Part shown: piece after piece, positions 1-8,499 of the stretch
How the letters are laid out: every line of letters starts with the position of its first letter
Position numbering within the stretch: position 1 is the stretch's first letter
Assembly: GCF_043497005.1 (NCBI RefSeq)
Contig: NZ_JBIEKE010000002.1
Span: 868,001-932,000 of the forward strand
From: Halobacillus_A sp043497005
Lineage (GTDB): Bacteria; Bacillota; Bacilli; Bacillales; Halobacillaceae
Reading direction: 5' to 3'
DNA length: 64,000 nt
Translations under genes and position numbers: made by a program
The notes under the pieces: model-generated
Database searches by the model: none
The model's input: the letters and a program-made list of their open reading frames with translations, nothing else
What the model was told of the DNA's origin: nothing

Positions 1-341
1 TCGAAAAAGCTACGATGTACTTCATAAGTATGGAGAAAGGAACAGGAAAAAAGCACCGCTTTCCGTGGACAAGACGGAAAATTTCCTGGGTCTGTGTACT
101 GCGACCTGCGGGGTTTCTCCTGTCTGTTCGTCCGATATGAGTCGGCACTTTTTCCGTTCCTTTGGCCTGAATGGAAAAACCTTCGTGATGTGAATGCCCT
201 TTTACAAAAGCCGCTTCCTCAGGGCACAGCTTCAGTAAATGATTTTGACAGTGATCTATTCCTTAAACCCTTTACACTCTCTAACGTAAGGTATTTTCAC
301 TTTTAAAGGTTTCTCTACAAGCTTCCAGCATAGCTGATCAG
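1..341. repeat. Intergenic repeat, module A copy (cut by window start)
   Basis: No gene is supported here. The stretch from about 1 to 245 matches about 43370-43615 and, inverted, about 59225-59470. Shared landmarks are a run like GGAAAAAAGCACCGCTTTCC, a centre containing TCTCCTGTCTG, the string CGGCACTTTTTCCGTTCCT, and a tail with GTGAATG...CTTTT followed by ACAGCTT. It is GC-richer than the surrounding intergenic DNA. The 70-codon open frame across it follows repeat sequence and has no ribosome-binding site. Confidence 0.7.
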
Positions 342-2021
342 CTATAGCTCGTTTTGGTTTGTTATAGCAGAATAGAAAACGTGCTGTTTCTTGCCTCTTT
401 TCTTCGCTTCATATAATGCGAGATCAGCGTGCTTCTTCATTTGAAACACTTGTTTAGCATCATCAGGGTATATACTAATTCCTACACTGCATGAAAATGA
501 AAACTTATATCCCTGGATAAGAAAGGGGTGATGAATACGACTAATAATCCGCTCAGCCACCTCTTCAATATCTTGATAGGATTGCACATCAGAAAGAAGA
601 ATCGCAAATTCATCGCCTCCCATTCTAGCAACCACGTCTTCTTTTCTTACGGTACTTTTCAACCTTTCCCCTATCATGATGAGAAGTTCATCACCAAAAT
701 TATGACCAAACTCGTCATTCACTTGTTTAAACTGATCCCCGTCCAAGTACAAGAGAGCAAATTTCCGAGTGGAGGAAGGTTGAGCCGCCATTTTTAGCTG
801 GTCCTCAAATACTCTCCTGTTCGTCAGTCCCGTCAAGTGATCCGTGTACGCCATCTGTTTTAACTTTTCCTCCGCTTGCTTTCGTTTCGTAATTTCCCTG
901 CTGGAAGCTACTACTTTCGTATAGTAACCTTTTTTATCCTTTACAGGGGTGAGTCTCGTCTCCACCCACAGATACGTTCCATTCTTCTTTCTCATTCTCA
1001 CTTCGTAACGAAGCTCACTGGTATGCTGTAAATAAGAAAGGTCATTCTCTTGAACAATTTCTTTATCTCCTTCGTGAACATTAGCTGTGTAATGTATCCC
1101 GACCATCTCTTCTGAGTAATAACCTATTACATGGTAATGAGAAGGTGAAGCATATTGAATATACCCATTCCGATCAATAATTTTTATAAGATCCTGAGAG
1201 TACTCTGCAATTAATCGATACCTCACCTCTGACTCTTTTAGTTTCAATTTTGTATGTACTTTATCAGTAATATCATCTAAAGTCATGACTACTCTTATAA
1301 ACTTCCCTTCCTCATCCACTATCGCAGTTAAACCGATAGAAGCCATCATAACTTCTCCGTTCTTTCGATAAAGCTGCTGATCAAATCGTTTAAGCTTTTC
1401 CCCTTTTTCCAGTAAAGAGTAAAGCTCCTGGAAACGGGGTTGAAGTTCTACCTGCATATCAAACCAATTCATGTCATAGAGTTCAGATTTTTGATAGCCG
1501 AAGATCCGATAAAAGGATTCATTGATTTTTAAGAAGTTCCAATTTAAGTCAAATAAAGCAAAGGCTTCTTCGGTGTTTTCAATATAAGAAGAGAAAATCC
1601 GGTTTAAATAACGTGCTTCAGGCGAATTCATAGTGTAAACAGAAATATTTTTTGTAATAGCTAAAATATAAGAAATCTGAGAATTATCGTTACGCAGCGG
1701 AAATAATGTGGTTTCAGCCAAGTACTGAACATTAGGGAAAATAACGGTATCATGGTAAGAGGTCTTTTTTTGAAGTTTTAACACGTTGTGGTATTGTTCA
1801 GATAGAAAAGCTGCTTCACTCTCAGGAAGGCACTCATGCAGGCTGCCCCCTAAATTCTTAGGGTTTAATCGAGCCAATTCATAACCCGCTTCATTCAGGA
1901 ATTCATAATAGAACTGTCCATTTGACACTTTCATTAGAAACACGCAGTCGCTCATTGAGCTGCCAAGTTCTTTGAGCAGAGGAATATGCGTTTCTTTTAA
2001 ATATTCATACGCAATACTCAT
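342..2021 (-). CDS. PAS-domain diguanylate cyclase (GGDEF)
   Basis: Predicted to make cyclic di-GMP from two GTP in response to signals sensed by PAS domains. The protein has 559 residues. The N-terminal 380 or so residues contain about three PAS-like modules, including the PAC-type string YRKNGEVMMASIGLTAIVDE and a second one with RKKNGTYLWVETRLTPV. A GGDEF domain follows. The catalytic motif GGDEF is intact near residue 468, and an RxxD inhibitory site (RKED) lies five residues before it, so activity with product feedback is expected. No EAL domain and no transmembrane segment is seen, so it is probably cytoplasmic. It is transcribed away from the carotenoid operon and appears monocistronic. 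The sensed ligand cannot be told from sequence. Confidence 0.93.
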   Translation of the reverse strand: MSIAYEYLKETHIPLLKELGSSMSDCVFLMKVSNGQFYYEFLNEAGYELARLNPKNLGGSLHECLPESEAAFLSEQYHNVLKLQKKTSYHDTVIFPNVQYLAETTLFPLRNDNSQISYILAITKNISVYTMNSPEARYLNRIFSSYIENTEEAFALFDLNWNFLKINESFYRIFGYQKSELYDMNWFDMQVELQPRFQELYSLLEKGEKLKRFDQQLYRKNGEVMMASIGLTAIVDEEGKFIRVVMTLDDITDKVHTKLKLKESEVRYRLIAEYSQDLIKIIDRNGYIQYASPSHYHVIGYYSEEMVGIHYTANVHEGDKEIVQENDLSYLQHTSELRYEVRMRKKNGTYLWVETRLTPVKDKKGYYTKVVASSREITKRKQAEEKLKQMAYTDHLTGLTNRRVFEDQLKMAAQPSSTRKFALLYLDGDQFKQVNDEFGHNFGDELLIMIGERLKSTVRKEDVVARMGGDEFAILLSDVQSYQDIEEVAERIISRIHHPFLIQGYKFSFSCSVGISIYPDDAKQVFQMKKHADLALYEAKKRGKKQHVFYSAITNQNEL

Positions 2022-2089
2022 ACATTTCCTTCTTTCGGCACATTCATTTAGTTTGATCCCTCTTCAATAGAGGTATTTAGTAATAGATG

Positions 2090-2135
2090 ATTGCTTATCA
2101 TTATACAATATTTTCAAGATTCATCTACAATAGTT
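2090..2135 (+). promoter_or_regulatory. Upstream region of carotenoid plus operon with two spaced TACA repeats
   Basis: Two copies of nTnTACA occur, with TACA at 2104 and 2126. They are 22 bp apart, which is two 11-bp steps. This resembles the spacing of the better array at 9998-10030. Both copies also read as TACAAT, a plausible -10 hexamer, so the resemblance may reflect promoter sequence only. Confidence 0.3.
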
Positions 2136-2161
2136 TTAATTATTTTTAAAAGAGGTGCACC

Positions 2162-2926
2162 ATGTTAACCTGGATCTTTCGCTTTTTTGTATTTTGGTAC
2201 ATATGCGGCATTATTTTATTAACGTTTGACTGGCTTCCCCCATGGCTGGAATGGGCAAATAGTGTTTTCCTTATAACTGCCGGTGTCATTGGCGGTATTT
2301 ACTTCACTCAACTCTATAGCGTTATTAAAGGCATTGGGTATAGTCTCCTGATTATCGTTGTGAGCATCTATGTAGAGCATTTAGGAGTGGAAACGGGATT
2401 CCTGTTTGGAGAGTACCTCTATAATGAAAACTTCGGATTAAAAATTGCAGATACGCCCATTACGATAGGATTCGCCTGGCTGCTTATCATTGGTTGTTCT
2501 CATGAAATTGCCAGAGGCGTTACCGTTTCCTTAAATGGATGGTTGAAGTGGGCGTCCTTTTTAATCTTAGCAAGCCTCCTTGCTGTAACGATGGATTTGA
2601 TCCTGGATCCTGTTGCCTACCACGTACAAGAGTACTGGTTATGGGAAGGTTCCGGTGTGTATTATGACATTCCTTTTTCTAATTTTGCCGGGTGGTTTAT
2701 TTTAGCTTTTATTTTTCACGCTTTGCATTTTGTTTTTTCCCGTCAATTATCAACCAGCTCACCCGTATGGCAGAAAAGAATGGCTTTTATGTTCGGGGCG
2801 ATTATTTTTATGTTTAGTATTTTAGCAATTACAGGGGGAATTTATGGAGCTGCTGTTTTAGTCATTGTACTTGCCCTTGTTTGGTACGCTTTATATTATT
2901 GGAGGCTGCATGATGTTAAAAGCTAA
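2162..2926 (+). CDS. CruF-like carotenoid biosynthesis membrane protein (DUF422)
   Basis: A 254-residue integral membrane protein with about seven hydrophobic helices. It has family signatures such as EHLGVETGFLFGEYLY near residue 75 and DLILDPVAYHVQEYWLWE near residue 145. The family (PF04240) includes cyanobacterial and actinobacterial CruF, a carotenoid 1,2-hydratase that adds water to the acyclic end group. The start is the ATG behind AGAGGTG. It heads an operon with an acyltransferase, a glycosyltransferase and a CrtN paralogue. In cyanobacteria CruF provides the hydroxyl that CruG glycosylates. The same logic here would be hydration, then glucosylation, then acylation of an apo-lycopene-type C30 carotenoid. 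The family is clear; the exact substrate is inferred from context. Confidence 0.8.
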   Translation: MLTWIFRFFVFWYICGIILLTFDWLPPWLEWANSVFLITAGVIGGIYFTQLYSVIKGIGYSLLIIVVSIYVEHLGVETGFLFGEYLYNENFGLKIADTPITIGFAWLLIIGCSHEIARGVTVSLNGWLKWASFLILASLLAVTMDLILDPVAYHVQEYWLWEGSGVYYDIPFSNFAGWFILAFIFHALHFVFSRQLSTSSPVWQKRMAFMFGAIIFMFSILAITGGIYGAAVLVIVLALVWYALYYWRLHDVKS

Positions 2927-3575
2927 TAAAAGTCCCTGGATGATGTGGGGGTTTACGCGTTTTAACCGTATATTCCTCCACCATCATTTTAACAATATTA
3001 AAATATGTAATCTAAATTCAACCTCTATTTCTAAAAAAAGCTTATTTATTGTCAATCATTCCAGCTGGTGGGATGCTCTTATTATTTTCTTTTTAAATGA
3101 TCAAGTTGTTCAATCAGATGCGTATGGCATGATGCATGAAGAAGGGATCAGACGCTTCCCATTCTTTAGAAAAATAGGGGTTTATTCCATGAATTCTAAA
3201 GACCGGCGACACTTACTCTCATCCTTATCTTACAGTACAGAACTGCTGGAAAGAGACAAAACGGTATGGATGTTTCCCCAAGGAGATGAACAGCACTTAG
3301 AGAAAAGGCCGCTGGAATTTTCGAATGGAGCTTCTTATATTGCAGAACGTGCGGAAGGTGTCCACGTTATACCTGTCTCGCTCTATTACTCATTAGAACA
3401 CATGAAAAAGCCAAACGTATATGCGATTATAGGTCGACCTATTGATCAGTCGTTATACAAAAGCCTTTCCAGGAAAGAAAAAACACAACTGTTTGAGAAG
3501 AAAGTTACCGCACAGCTGAATGAATTAAAAAAATTAGTCATTCAAGAGAAAAAAGAACCTTTCTCGATTTATTGA
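2910..3575 (+). CDS. PlsC-type acyltransferase of carotenoid cluster
   Basis: A 221-residue lysophosphatidate-acyltransferase-fold protein. The HX4D catalytic motif is seen as NHSSWWD near residue 43 and a block III equivalent as FPQGDEQ near residue 120. The usual FPEGTRS form is diverged, which fits a substrate other than lysophosphatidate. I place the start at ATG 2910 (or the adjacent ATG 2913), inside the 3' end of the upstream gene, because GGAGG lies at 2901-2905; the longer frame has no ribosome-binding site. By position it probably esterifies the carotenoid glucoside with a fatty acid, the role CrtO plays in staphyloxanthin synthesis. A general phospholipid acyltransferase is the alternative. 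Confidence 0.8.
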   Translation: MMLKANKSPWMMWGFTRFNRIFLHHHFNNIKICNLNSTSISKKSLFIVNHSSWWDALIIFFLNDQVVQSDAYGMMHEEGIRRFPFFRKIGVYSMNSKDRRHLLSSLSYSTELLERDKTVWMFPQGDEQHLEKRPLEFSNGASYIAERAEGVHVIPVSLYYSLEHMKKPNVYAIIGRPIDQSLYKSLSRKEKTQLFEKKVTAQLNELKKLVIQEKKEPFSIY

Positions 3576-3588
3576 GGGGGATGAGCGC

Positions 3589-4695
3589 ATGTTCCTTACG
3601 ATTGCTATATTTATAACCATTTTGCTCAATGTATGGACCATTGCTAATAGCTTTTTTTTACCGAAACTACAAAAGAAAACAACAATAAAATACAGACAAA
3701 AAGTTTCTCTTCTCGTACCGCTTCGTGATGAAATTGAACATGTAGCTGAACTCGTTCGATGCCTCAAAGCTGTCACTTATGAAAACGTAGAATTTATTTT
3801 GTTAGATGATCACTCCGGGGATGGTACTTACGAAGCGCTGTTAAATGAGACGTCGAACGACTCTCGTTTTATTATTATTCAAGGGCAGCCGCTGCCTGAA
3901 GGATGGAATGGCAAAGTCCATGCCTGCCATCAATTATCACAGCATGCCAGCGGTGATTATTATTTATTTCTCGACGCAGATGCCAGGGTAAACCCTTCGA
4001 TTTTTGAACGTTCACTCGCCACGCTTCAGAAGCGAAAAGCATCGATGTTAAGCGGCTTCCCCCATTATCCGAATCGTCATGTGCTTTCGCATTTACTTGT
4101 CCCGCTTCAACACATGGTTGTATTTTTACATTTACCTTTAGCAGTAGCTAATTCCACCAGGCTTCCTGCCTTCACAGCAGCATGCGGCATCTTTATTTTT
4201 ATAGAAAAAAAAGCATACGATGCCATAGGAGGTCATAAAGCCGTGAAAGGCTCCCTCGTCGAGGATGTACATATTGCAAGAGAAGTTAAAAAACATGGTT
4301 TTTCCATGATTCTTTGCAACATAACAGATAGTGTTGTTTCTTACATGTATGATTCCTCTAAAGAGACATGGGATGGTTTCAAAAAAAACATTTACACTGG
4401 AATTGGACGTTCTCCGGTCATGGTGGTATTTTTAACAAGTTTATATATCGGTTTATTTCTCTTTCCTTTTGCTTTAGGTGTATATGGAATCATTAGCGGA
4501 CAAATCGCTTACTTCCTTCCGTTTTTACTTACGGTTACTTTTAAGATGTATGTGGACGCACGAACTCGTCATCCCTTATGGTTATCATGGCTGCTGCCCA
4601 TCTCTGCGGCATTATTAATTGCTTTATTATTTGCATCGATGATGGTGCATCTTCGCGGCAAAACGTATCAATGGAAAGGAAGGTCTTACGAATGA
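3589..4695 (+). CDS. Family 2 glycosyltransferase, CrtQ/CruG-like
   Basis: A 368-residue membrane glycosyltransferase. It has an N-terminal helix (about 1-20), a GT-A domain starting VSLLVPLRDE, the nucleotide/metal site FLDADAR near residue 125, the family string PEGWNGKVHACHQ near residue 102, and three to four C-terminal helices from about residue 275. GWNGK-type proteins include CrtQ of staphyloxanthin synthesis, CruG and hopanoid-associated HpnB. It lies 13 bp after the acyltransferase with an AGGGGGATGAG-like ribosome-binding site, and its stop overlaps the next start (ATGA). The predicted role is transfer of glucose to the hydroxyl or carboxyl end group of the carotenoid. Confidence 0.85.
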   Translation: MFLTIAIFITILLNVWTIANSFFLPKLQKKTTIKYRQKVSLLVPLRDEIEHVAELVRCLKAVTYENVEFILLDDHSGDGTYEALLNETSNDSRFIIIQGQPLPEGWNGKVHACHQLSQHASGDYYLFLDADARVNPSIFERSLATLQKRKASMLSGFPHYPNRHVLSHLLVPLQHMVVFLHLPLAVANSTRLPAFTAACGIFIFIEKKAYDAIGGHKAVKGSLVEDVHIAREVKKHGFSMILCNITDSVVSYMYDSSKETWDGFKKNIYTGIGRSPVMVVFLTSLYIGLFLFPFALGVYGIISGQIAYFLPFLLTVTFKMYVDARTRHPLWLSWLLPISAALLIALLFASMMVHLRGKTYQWKGRSYE

Positions 4696-6167
4696 AGACT
4701 GTTATTGTTGGAGGGGGTCTTGGAGGATTATCTGCTGCTGTTTATCTCGCTAAAGAAGGGGGTGATGTTCATCTTTTTGAAAAGAATGAACATTTCGGAG
4801 GTAAAATGATGCCGGTTGATCAAGATGGCTACCATTTCGACTTTGGACCCAATACGATTACGATGCCTCACGTTTTTAAAGACGTCCTGTTTCAAGCTGG
4901 ACTGAATCCAAACGAAGAACTCCCTTTTTTATCGATTGAAAATCATACAAGAAATCAATTTTCTGACGGAACAACCATCGACTTTTCTTCAAATCCCGAC
5001 TTTATGAAAGAACAGTTACGGAAAATTGATCCTACAGCTGCTTCGCACTATGACGAATTCTTAGAAGAAGTTGAAAAGCTTTATCACCTCTCGAACCGGT
5101 ATTTTTTAAATCGAACCTTTTCGAGCTGGAGGGATTACTTATCCCCTTCTCTTGCGCGGGCGATGAGAAAAGTGCGCCCCCTCCAATCCATGGACCGTTT
5201 TTTTAAACACTATTTCAATCATCCGCATATGGTACAAGCACTCAACCGGTATGCCACTTATATTGGTTCTAGTCCTTACGCTTCTCCAGCTACTTTTGCT
5301 ATGATTGCTCATTTAGAGTTAAATGAAGGGGTTTATTATGTAAAAGGTGGAAATACCAAAATCGCAGACAGCTTTGTAAAAGCAGCAAAAAAATTAGGCG
5401 TTCACCTCCATTCTTCTACGGAGGTAGAGAAATTCAACGTAAAAAGTGACCGTATTTCCAGTGTTAAGCTTTCTACCGGAGAGTTTGTTGAAGCAGACCG
5501 TGTGATTGTGAACGGAGACTTATTAGAATCCCTTCCTGCGTTACTTACGGAAGAGGAACGCCCCTCTTTGAAGGATAAAAAAATCTGTTCCATTGATCCA
5601 TCAACATCAGCGTTTGTTATTACAGCTGGATTAGATACACGTCTCAATATGCTTAACCATCACCATGTCCTTTTCTCCTCTAATTATTATGAAGAGTTTC
5701 GTACCCTGAGACGAGGACAATACAGTTTTGATCCTACGATTTATATAAGTACTTCTTCAAAAACAGATCCCGAGGTATCACCGCGAGGAGATAACTGCTT
5801 TATTCTCGTCAATGCACCGGCTGATCAAAAGGACAACGACGCCCCCTCGGCTACTACCTATCGAGATTTGATTTATGACAAGTTATATGAAGCTGGTTTT
5901 CCTTTGTCTTCACATGTAAAAATTGAACAGACCTATACACCACGGGACATCCAATATCGTTTCCGCGCATTTCACGGAGCAATCTATGGGCCTTCCTCAA
6001 ACTCAAAGCTACAAGCGTTTCGAAGACCCTTTAATCAGTCCGTAGATTATAAGAACTTGTATTTTTGCGGGGGCAGCACACATCCAGGAGGAGGCTCTCC
6101 GATGGTGGTCTTAAGTGGAAAGAACGTAGCGGATAAGATTCTTGGGAAATTACGATCAATTGAATAA
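4692..6167 (+). CDS. CrtN-family carotenoid desaturase/oxidase (CrtP/CrtD-like)
   Basis: A 491-residue FAD-dependent enzyme of the phytoene-desaturase superfamily. It begins with a Rossmann dinucleotide motif (VIVGGGLGGLSAA) and ends with the family C-terminus THPGGGSPMVVLSGK. I use ATG 4692, behind GAAAGGAAGG and overlapping the upstream stop; the longer frame reads through the glycosyltransferase. The segment GAIYGPSSNSKLQAFRRPFN near residue 435 is typical of CrtP-type oxidases and CrtD-type 3,4-desaturases rather than the first-step desaturase. Its co-transcription with hydratase and glycosyltransferase genes also points to end-group modification. Oxidase and 3,4-desaturase roles cannot be separated from sequence alone. 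Confidence 0.85.
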   Translation: MKTVIVGGGLGGLSAAVYLAKEGGDVHLFEKNEHFGGKMMPVDQDGYHFDFGPNTITMPHVFKDVLFQAGLNPNEELPFLSIENHTRNQFSDGTTIDFSSNPDFMKEQLRKIDPTAASHYDEFLEEVEKLYHLSNRYFLNRTFSSWRDYLSPSLARAMRKVRPLQSMDRFFKHYFNHPHMVQALNRYATYIGSSPYASPATFAMIAHLELNEGVYYVKGGNTKIADSFVKAAKKLGVHLHSSTEVEKFNVKSDRISSVKLSTGEFVEADRVIVNGDLLESLPALLTEEERPSLKDKKICSIDPSTSAFVITAGLDTRLNMLNHHHVLFSSNYYEEFRTLRRGQYSFDPTIYISTSSKTDPEVSPRGDNCFILVNAPADQKDNDAPSATTYRDLIYDKLYEAGFPLSSHVKIEQTYTPRDIQYRFRAFHGAIYGPSSNSKLQAFRRPFNQSVDYKNLYFCGGSTHPGGGSPMVVLSGKNVADKILGKLRSIE

Positions 6168-6170
6168 TAA

Positions 6171-6210
6171 AAAGCAAATTATTGCATTTCAGCAATAATT
6201 TGCTTTTTTT
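6171..6210. terminator. Bidirectional terminator overlapping the crtM 3' end
   Basis: A perfect 14-bp stem (AAGCAAATTATTGC at 6172-6185 with GCAATAATTTGCTT at 6192-6205) has A-runs to the left and T-runs to the right, so it can stop both convergent operons. The right arm and loop encode the last codons of crtM. Confidence 0.9.
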
Positions 6211-7021
6211 GTTGATCAGACACATAATTGCGTTTTCTAAATACTTCATAGTGGTTATCGCGGACAGAATTCAAAATAGCGCGATACATATAAGCCGCAC
6301 CTTTTACAGGTGTACGTGAATACAAAGGATAGAGAGGCAGGGTGCTTAATGCATTCGCATAATAAACCTCTGCGTCATGTGCCAAGTCTTCCCATAAAGC
6401 CATAAATGATTCATTGACCCTGCCTTCAACGAGATCCTTCGTAGAGTAACGATACCTTCTTAATAATTTCTTTGGAAGATAGATACGTTCTCGTTCAAGG
6501 TCTTCTCCTACATCACGTAAAATATTTGTAATTTGCATTGCATACCCAAGTTCAATCGCCCCTCGTCTGAGTTCCTTCTCTTTCCCTGGTGCAATAACAG
6601 GCAGCAGCATGAGGCCGACCGTACTAGCCACATGATAGCAATAATGAAGCAAGTCTTGTTTATCTTCTATCAAAGAGGGACGTAAATCCATCCACTGCCC
6701 CTCGATCATTTCATGAAAAGGCGCAGGATCAATGGAAAATTTAATAAAAACGTCTTCAAGTGCGATCCACCCAGGATGACTGCTTTGCAGGTTTCCATCC
6801 AGGAATAAATTAAATTCTTCAGCGAATTGAGTGAGTTCTGTTTCGGGATTTTTTCCTTCATCTACAATATCATCAACGCGGCGACAAAATGTATAAATCG
6901 CCCAGACCGCTCTTTTTTGATCTTTAGGTAAAAGTGAAAAGGCTTTAGAAAAAGTTTTAGAATGTTGATCAATCACACGTTTACAGTAGTCATAAGCTGT
7001 ATTTACTTCCGTCATCGTCAT
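6179..7021 (-). CDS. crtM: 4,4'-diapophytoene synthase (squalene/phytoene synthase family)
   Basis: Condenses two farnesyl diphosphates to 4,4'-diapophytoene, the first committed step of C30 carotenoid synthesis. The protein has 280 residues, a normal CrtM length. Both aspartate-rich motifs are present: DDIVDE near residue 49 and DVGEDLERERIYLP near residue 165, which bind the Mg-diphosphates. C30 rather than C40 specificity is inferred from the surrounding CrtN-type genes. The start ATG overlaps the upstream crtN stop by four bases, so the two are translationally coupled. The last nine codons lie inside a bidirectional terminator. Confidence 0.92.
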   Translation of the reverse strand: MTMTEVNTAYDYCKRVIDQHSKTFSKAFSLLPKDQKRAVWAIYTFCRRVDDIVDEGKNPETELTQFAEEFNLFLDGNLQSSHPGWIALEDVFIKFSIDPAPFHEMIEGQWMDLRPSLIEDKQDLLHYCYHVASTVGLMLLPVIAPGKEKELRRGAIELGYAMQITNILRDVGEDLERERIYLPKKLLRRYRYSTKDLVEGRVNESFMALWEDLAHDAEVYYANALSTLPLYPLYSRTPVKGAAYMYRAILNSVRDNHYEVFRKRNYVSDQQKKQIIAEMQ

Positions 7022-8499
7022 CCACCTCGCTTATAATAATGCCTGGTCATCCCTTCACTTTGCAAATGATCGGACAACAGTTTCGCTCCTTGCATAACGA
7101 TTGGTATACCGCCGCCTGGGTGAACGGAAGCCCCCACCGCAAATAAATTATCGATTGGATACGGCTGCAGCTGCGGGCGGAAAACGCCTGACTGGAACAG
7201 GGTCGGTGCAATACCAAAGCTGCCTCCTGCGAATAACCCATCTTTTTCTGCTTGTTCCGGGTTTCTAACAGTCATCCATTCTATATGATTTCTTAAGTCA
7301 GGAAATCCCCGTTCTTCCATTTCATCGATCACTGCTTCAATAAGCAGATTTTGTTGTTTCCAGTCGACCGTTTTACCCACAGGTACTGGAATAAGTGTAT
7401 AGAGTACTCCTTTTCCCTCCGGGGCTAAAGTTGCGTCCACTAACGACGGATGAAACGTATAAAAGGATGGATCATCAGGTAAAGATTTTTCAGAAAAAAC
7501 TTGTTTCATATGACGATCAAAGTCCTCTGACATAAAAAATTGATGGATGGCTTCATTCGGATAATTTTTATCCAGTCCCATATATAACAGCAGACATCCA
7601 GAAGACGGCGTATACGCCCGCTTATTCCTATGGGGCATATCTAACAATTGATCCATGATGGGGAAATCTCCGTTCAATACTACTTGATCAACAGAGAGCT
7701 TTCTTCCGGATACTTGTAAGCTCTCCACCTTCTTATTTTTAACAGGAAGCTGCTCAACCTCACTTTGTGTATGGATCTTTACCCCTCTTTTTACTAGCTC
7801 ATGTTCAATTAATTCAACTAAGTGAGCGTACCCTCCTTTTAGATACCAAATGCCATGCGTATGCTCGCTATAAGAAACGAGTGAATACATCGCAGGTGAT
7901 TGTTCAGGGTGTCCGCCAATGTATAACGTCTGCAGCGTATACGCTTCAACCAACCGTTCGTCGTTAAAGTAACTCCGCATCATCCGTTTGACATTTTGGT
8001 AGGCCTTTAGTTTTATCAGAGTTTGAATGTTCTTCCTTGTAAAAAAGGACTTCTTATCGACAAAAGAGCGTTCTAAGAACTGTTCCTTCCCTTCCATAAA
8101 ACGAATTTTCATATCCTTTAAAAAGCGTTCATAGCCTTTTTCATTCCCGGGAAACTTTTTATTGAGTTCCTCTACTTGTTTTTCTTTATCGGCATATTTC
8201 GTATAGGTGGAGCCATCTTTAAAATGAATATGATACAAAGGATCGCATTGTTGAATTGGAATATCTTCTCTGTTCATTCCACCTTCTGCAAGAATATCCA
8301 TAAGCATGTCCGGAAGAAGAATAATGGTAGGTCCTTGATCAATTTTAAAACCTTTGTTCCTTTCATAGGCCAATCGACCGCCCAGCTGTTTATTCTTTTC
8401 AAAAATCGAAATGTTATGGGTTTGTTTTTTCGATAATAATAAAGCTGTAACTAAGCCGCCTATCCCACCGCCCACAATAGCTATATGAGGTTTATTCAT
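7018..8499 (-). CDS. CrtN-family carotenoid desaturase, second paralogue
   Basis: A 493-residue FAD-dependent desaturase with an N-terminal dinucleotide fold (IAIVGGGIGGLVTALLL). The C-terminal flavin segment is ASVHPGGGIPIVMQGAK. The string GGSFGIAPTLFQSGVFRPQ near residue 430 resembles the staphylococcal CrtN stretch around AFGLMPTLAQSNYYRPQ, so it is a good candidate for diapophytoene desaturase. It sits in the middle of the minus operon, overlapping both neighbours by four bases. Three CrtN-type enzymes occur in this cluster, as reported for Halobacillus halophilus (from memory: crtNa, crtNb, crtNc). Which performs which oxidation is not decidable here. Confidence 0.85.
   Translation of the reverse strand: MNKPHIAIVGGGIGGLVTALLLSKKQTHNISIFEKNKQLGGRLAYERNKGFKIDQGPTIILLPDMLMDILAEGGMNREDIPIQQCDPLYHIHFKDGSTYTKYADKEKQVEELNKKFPGNEKGYERFLKDMKIRFMEGKEQFLERSFVDKKSFFTRKNIQTLIKLKAYQNVKRMMRSYFNDERLVEAYTLQTLYIGGHPEQSPAMYSLVSYSEHTHGIWYLKGGYAHLVELIEHELVKRGVKIHTQSEVEQLPVKNKKVESLQVSGRKLSVDQVVLNGDFPIMDQLLDMPHRNKRAYTPSSGCLLLYMGLDKNYPNEAIHQFFMSEDFDRHMKQVFSEKSLPDDPSFYTFHPSLVDATLAPEGKGVLYTLIPVPVGKTVDWKQQNLLIEAVIDEMEERGFPDLRNHIEWMTVRNPEQAEKDGLFAGGSFGIAPTLFQSGVFRPQLQPYPIDNLFAVGASVHPGGGIPIVMQGAKLLSDHLQSEGMTRHYYKRGG

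Noticed and set aside
94..306. 70-codon open frame near the window start
   Set aside because: It lies on repeat module A, has no ribosome-binding site and resembles no protein family.
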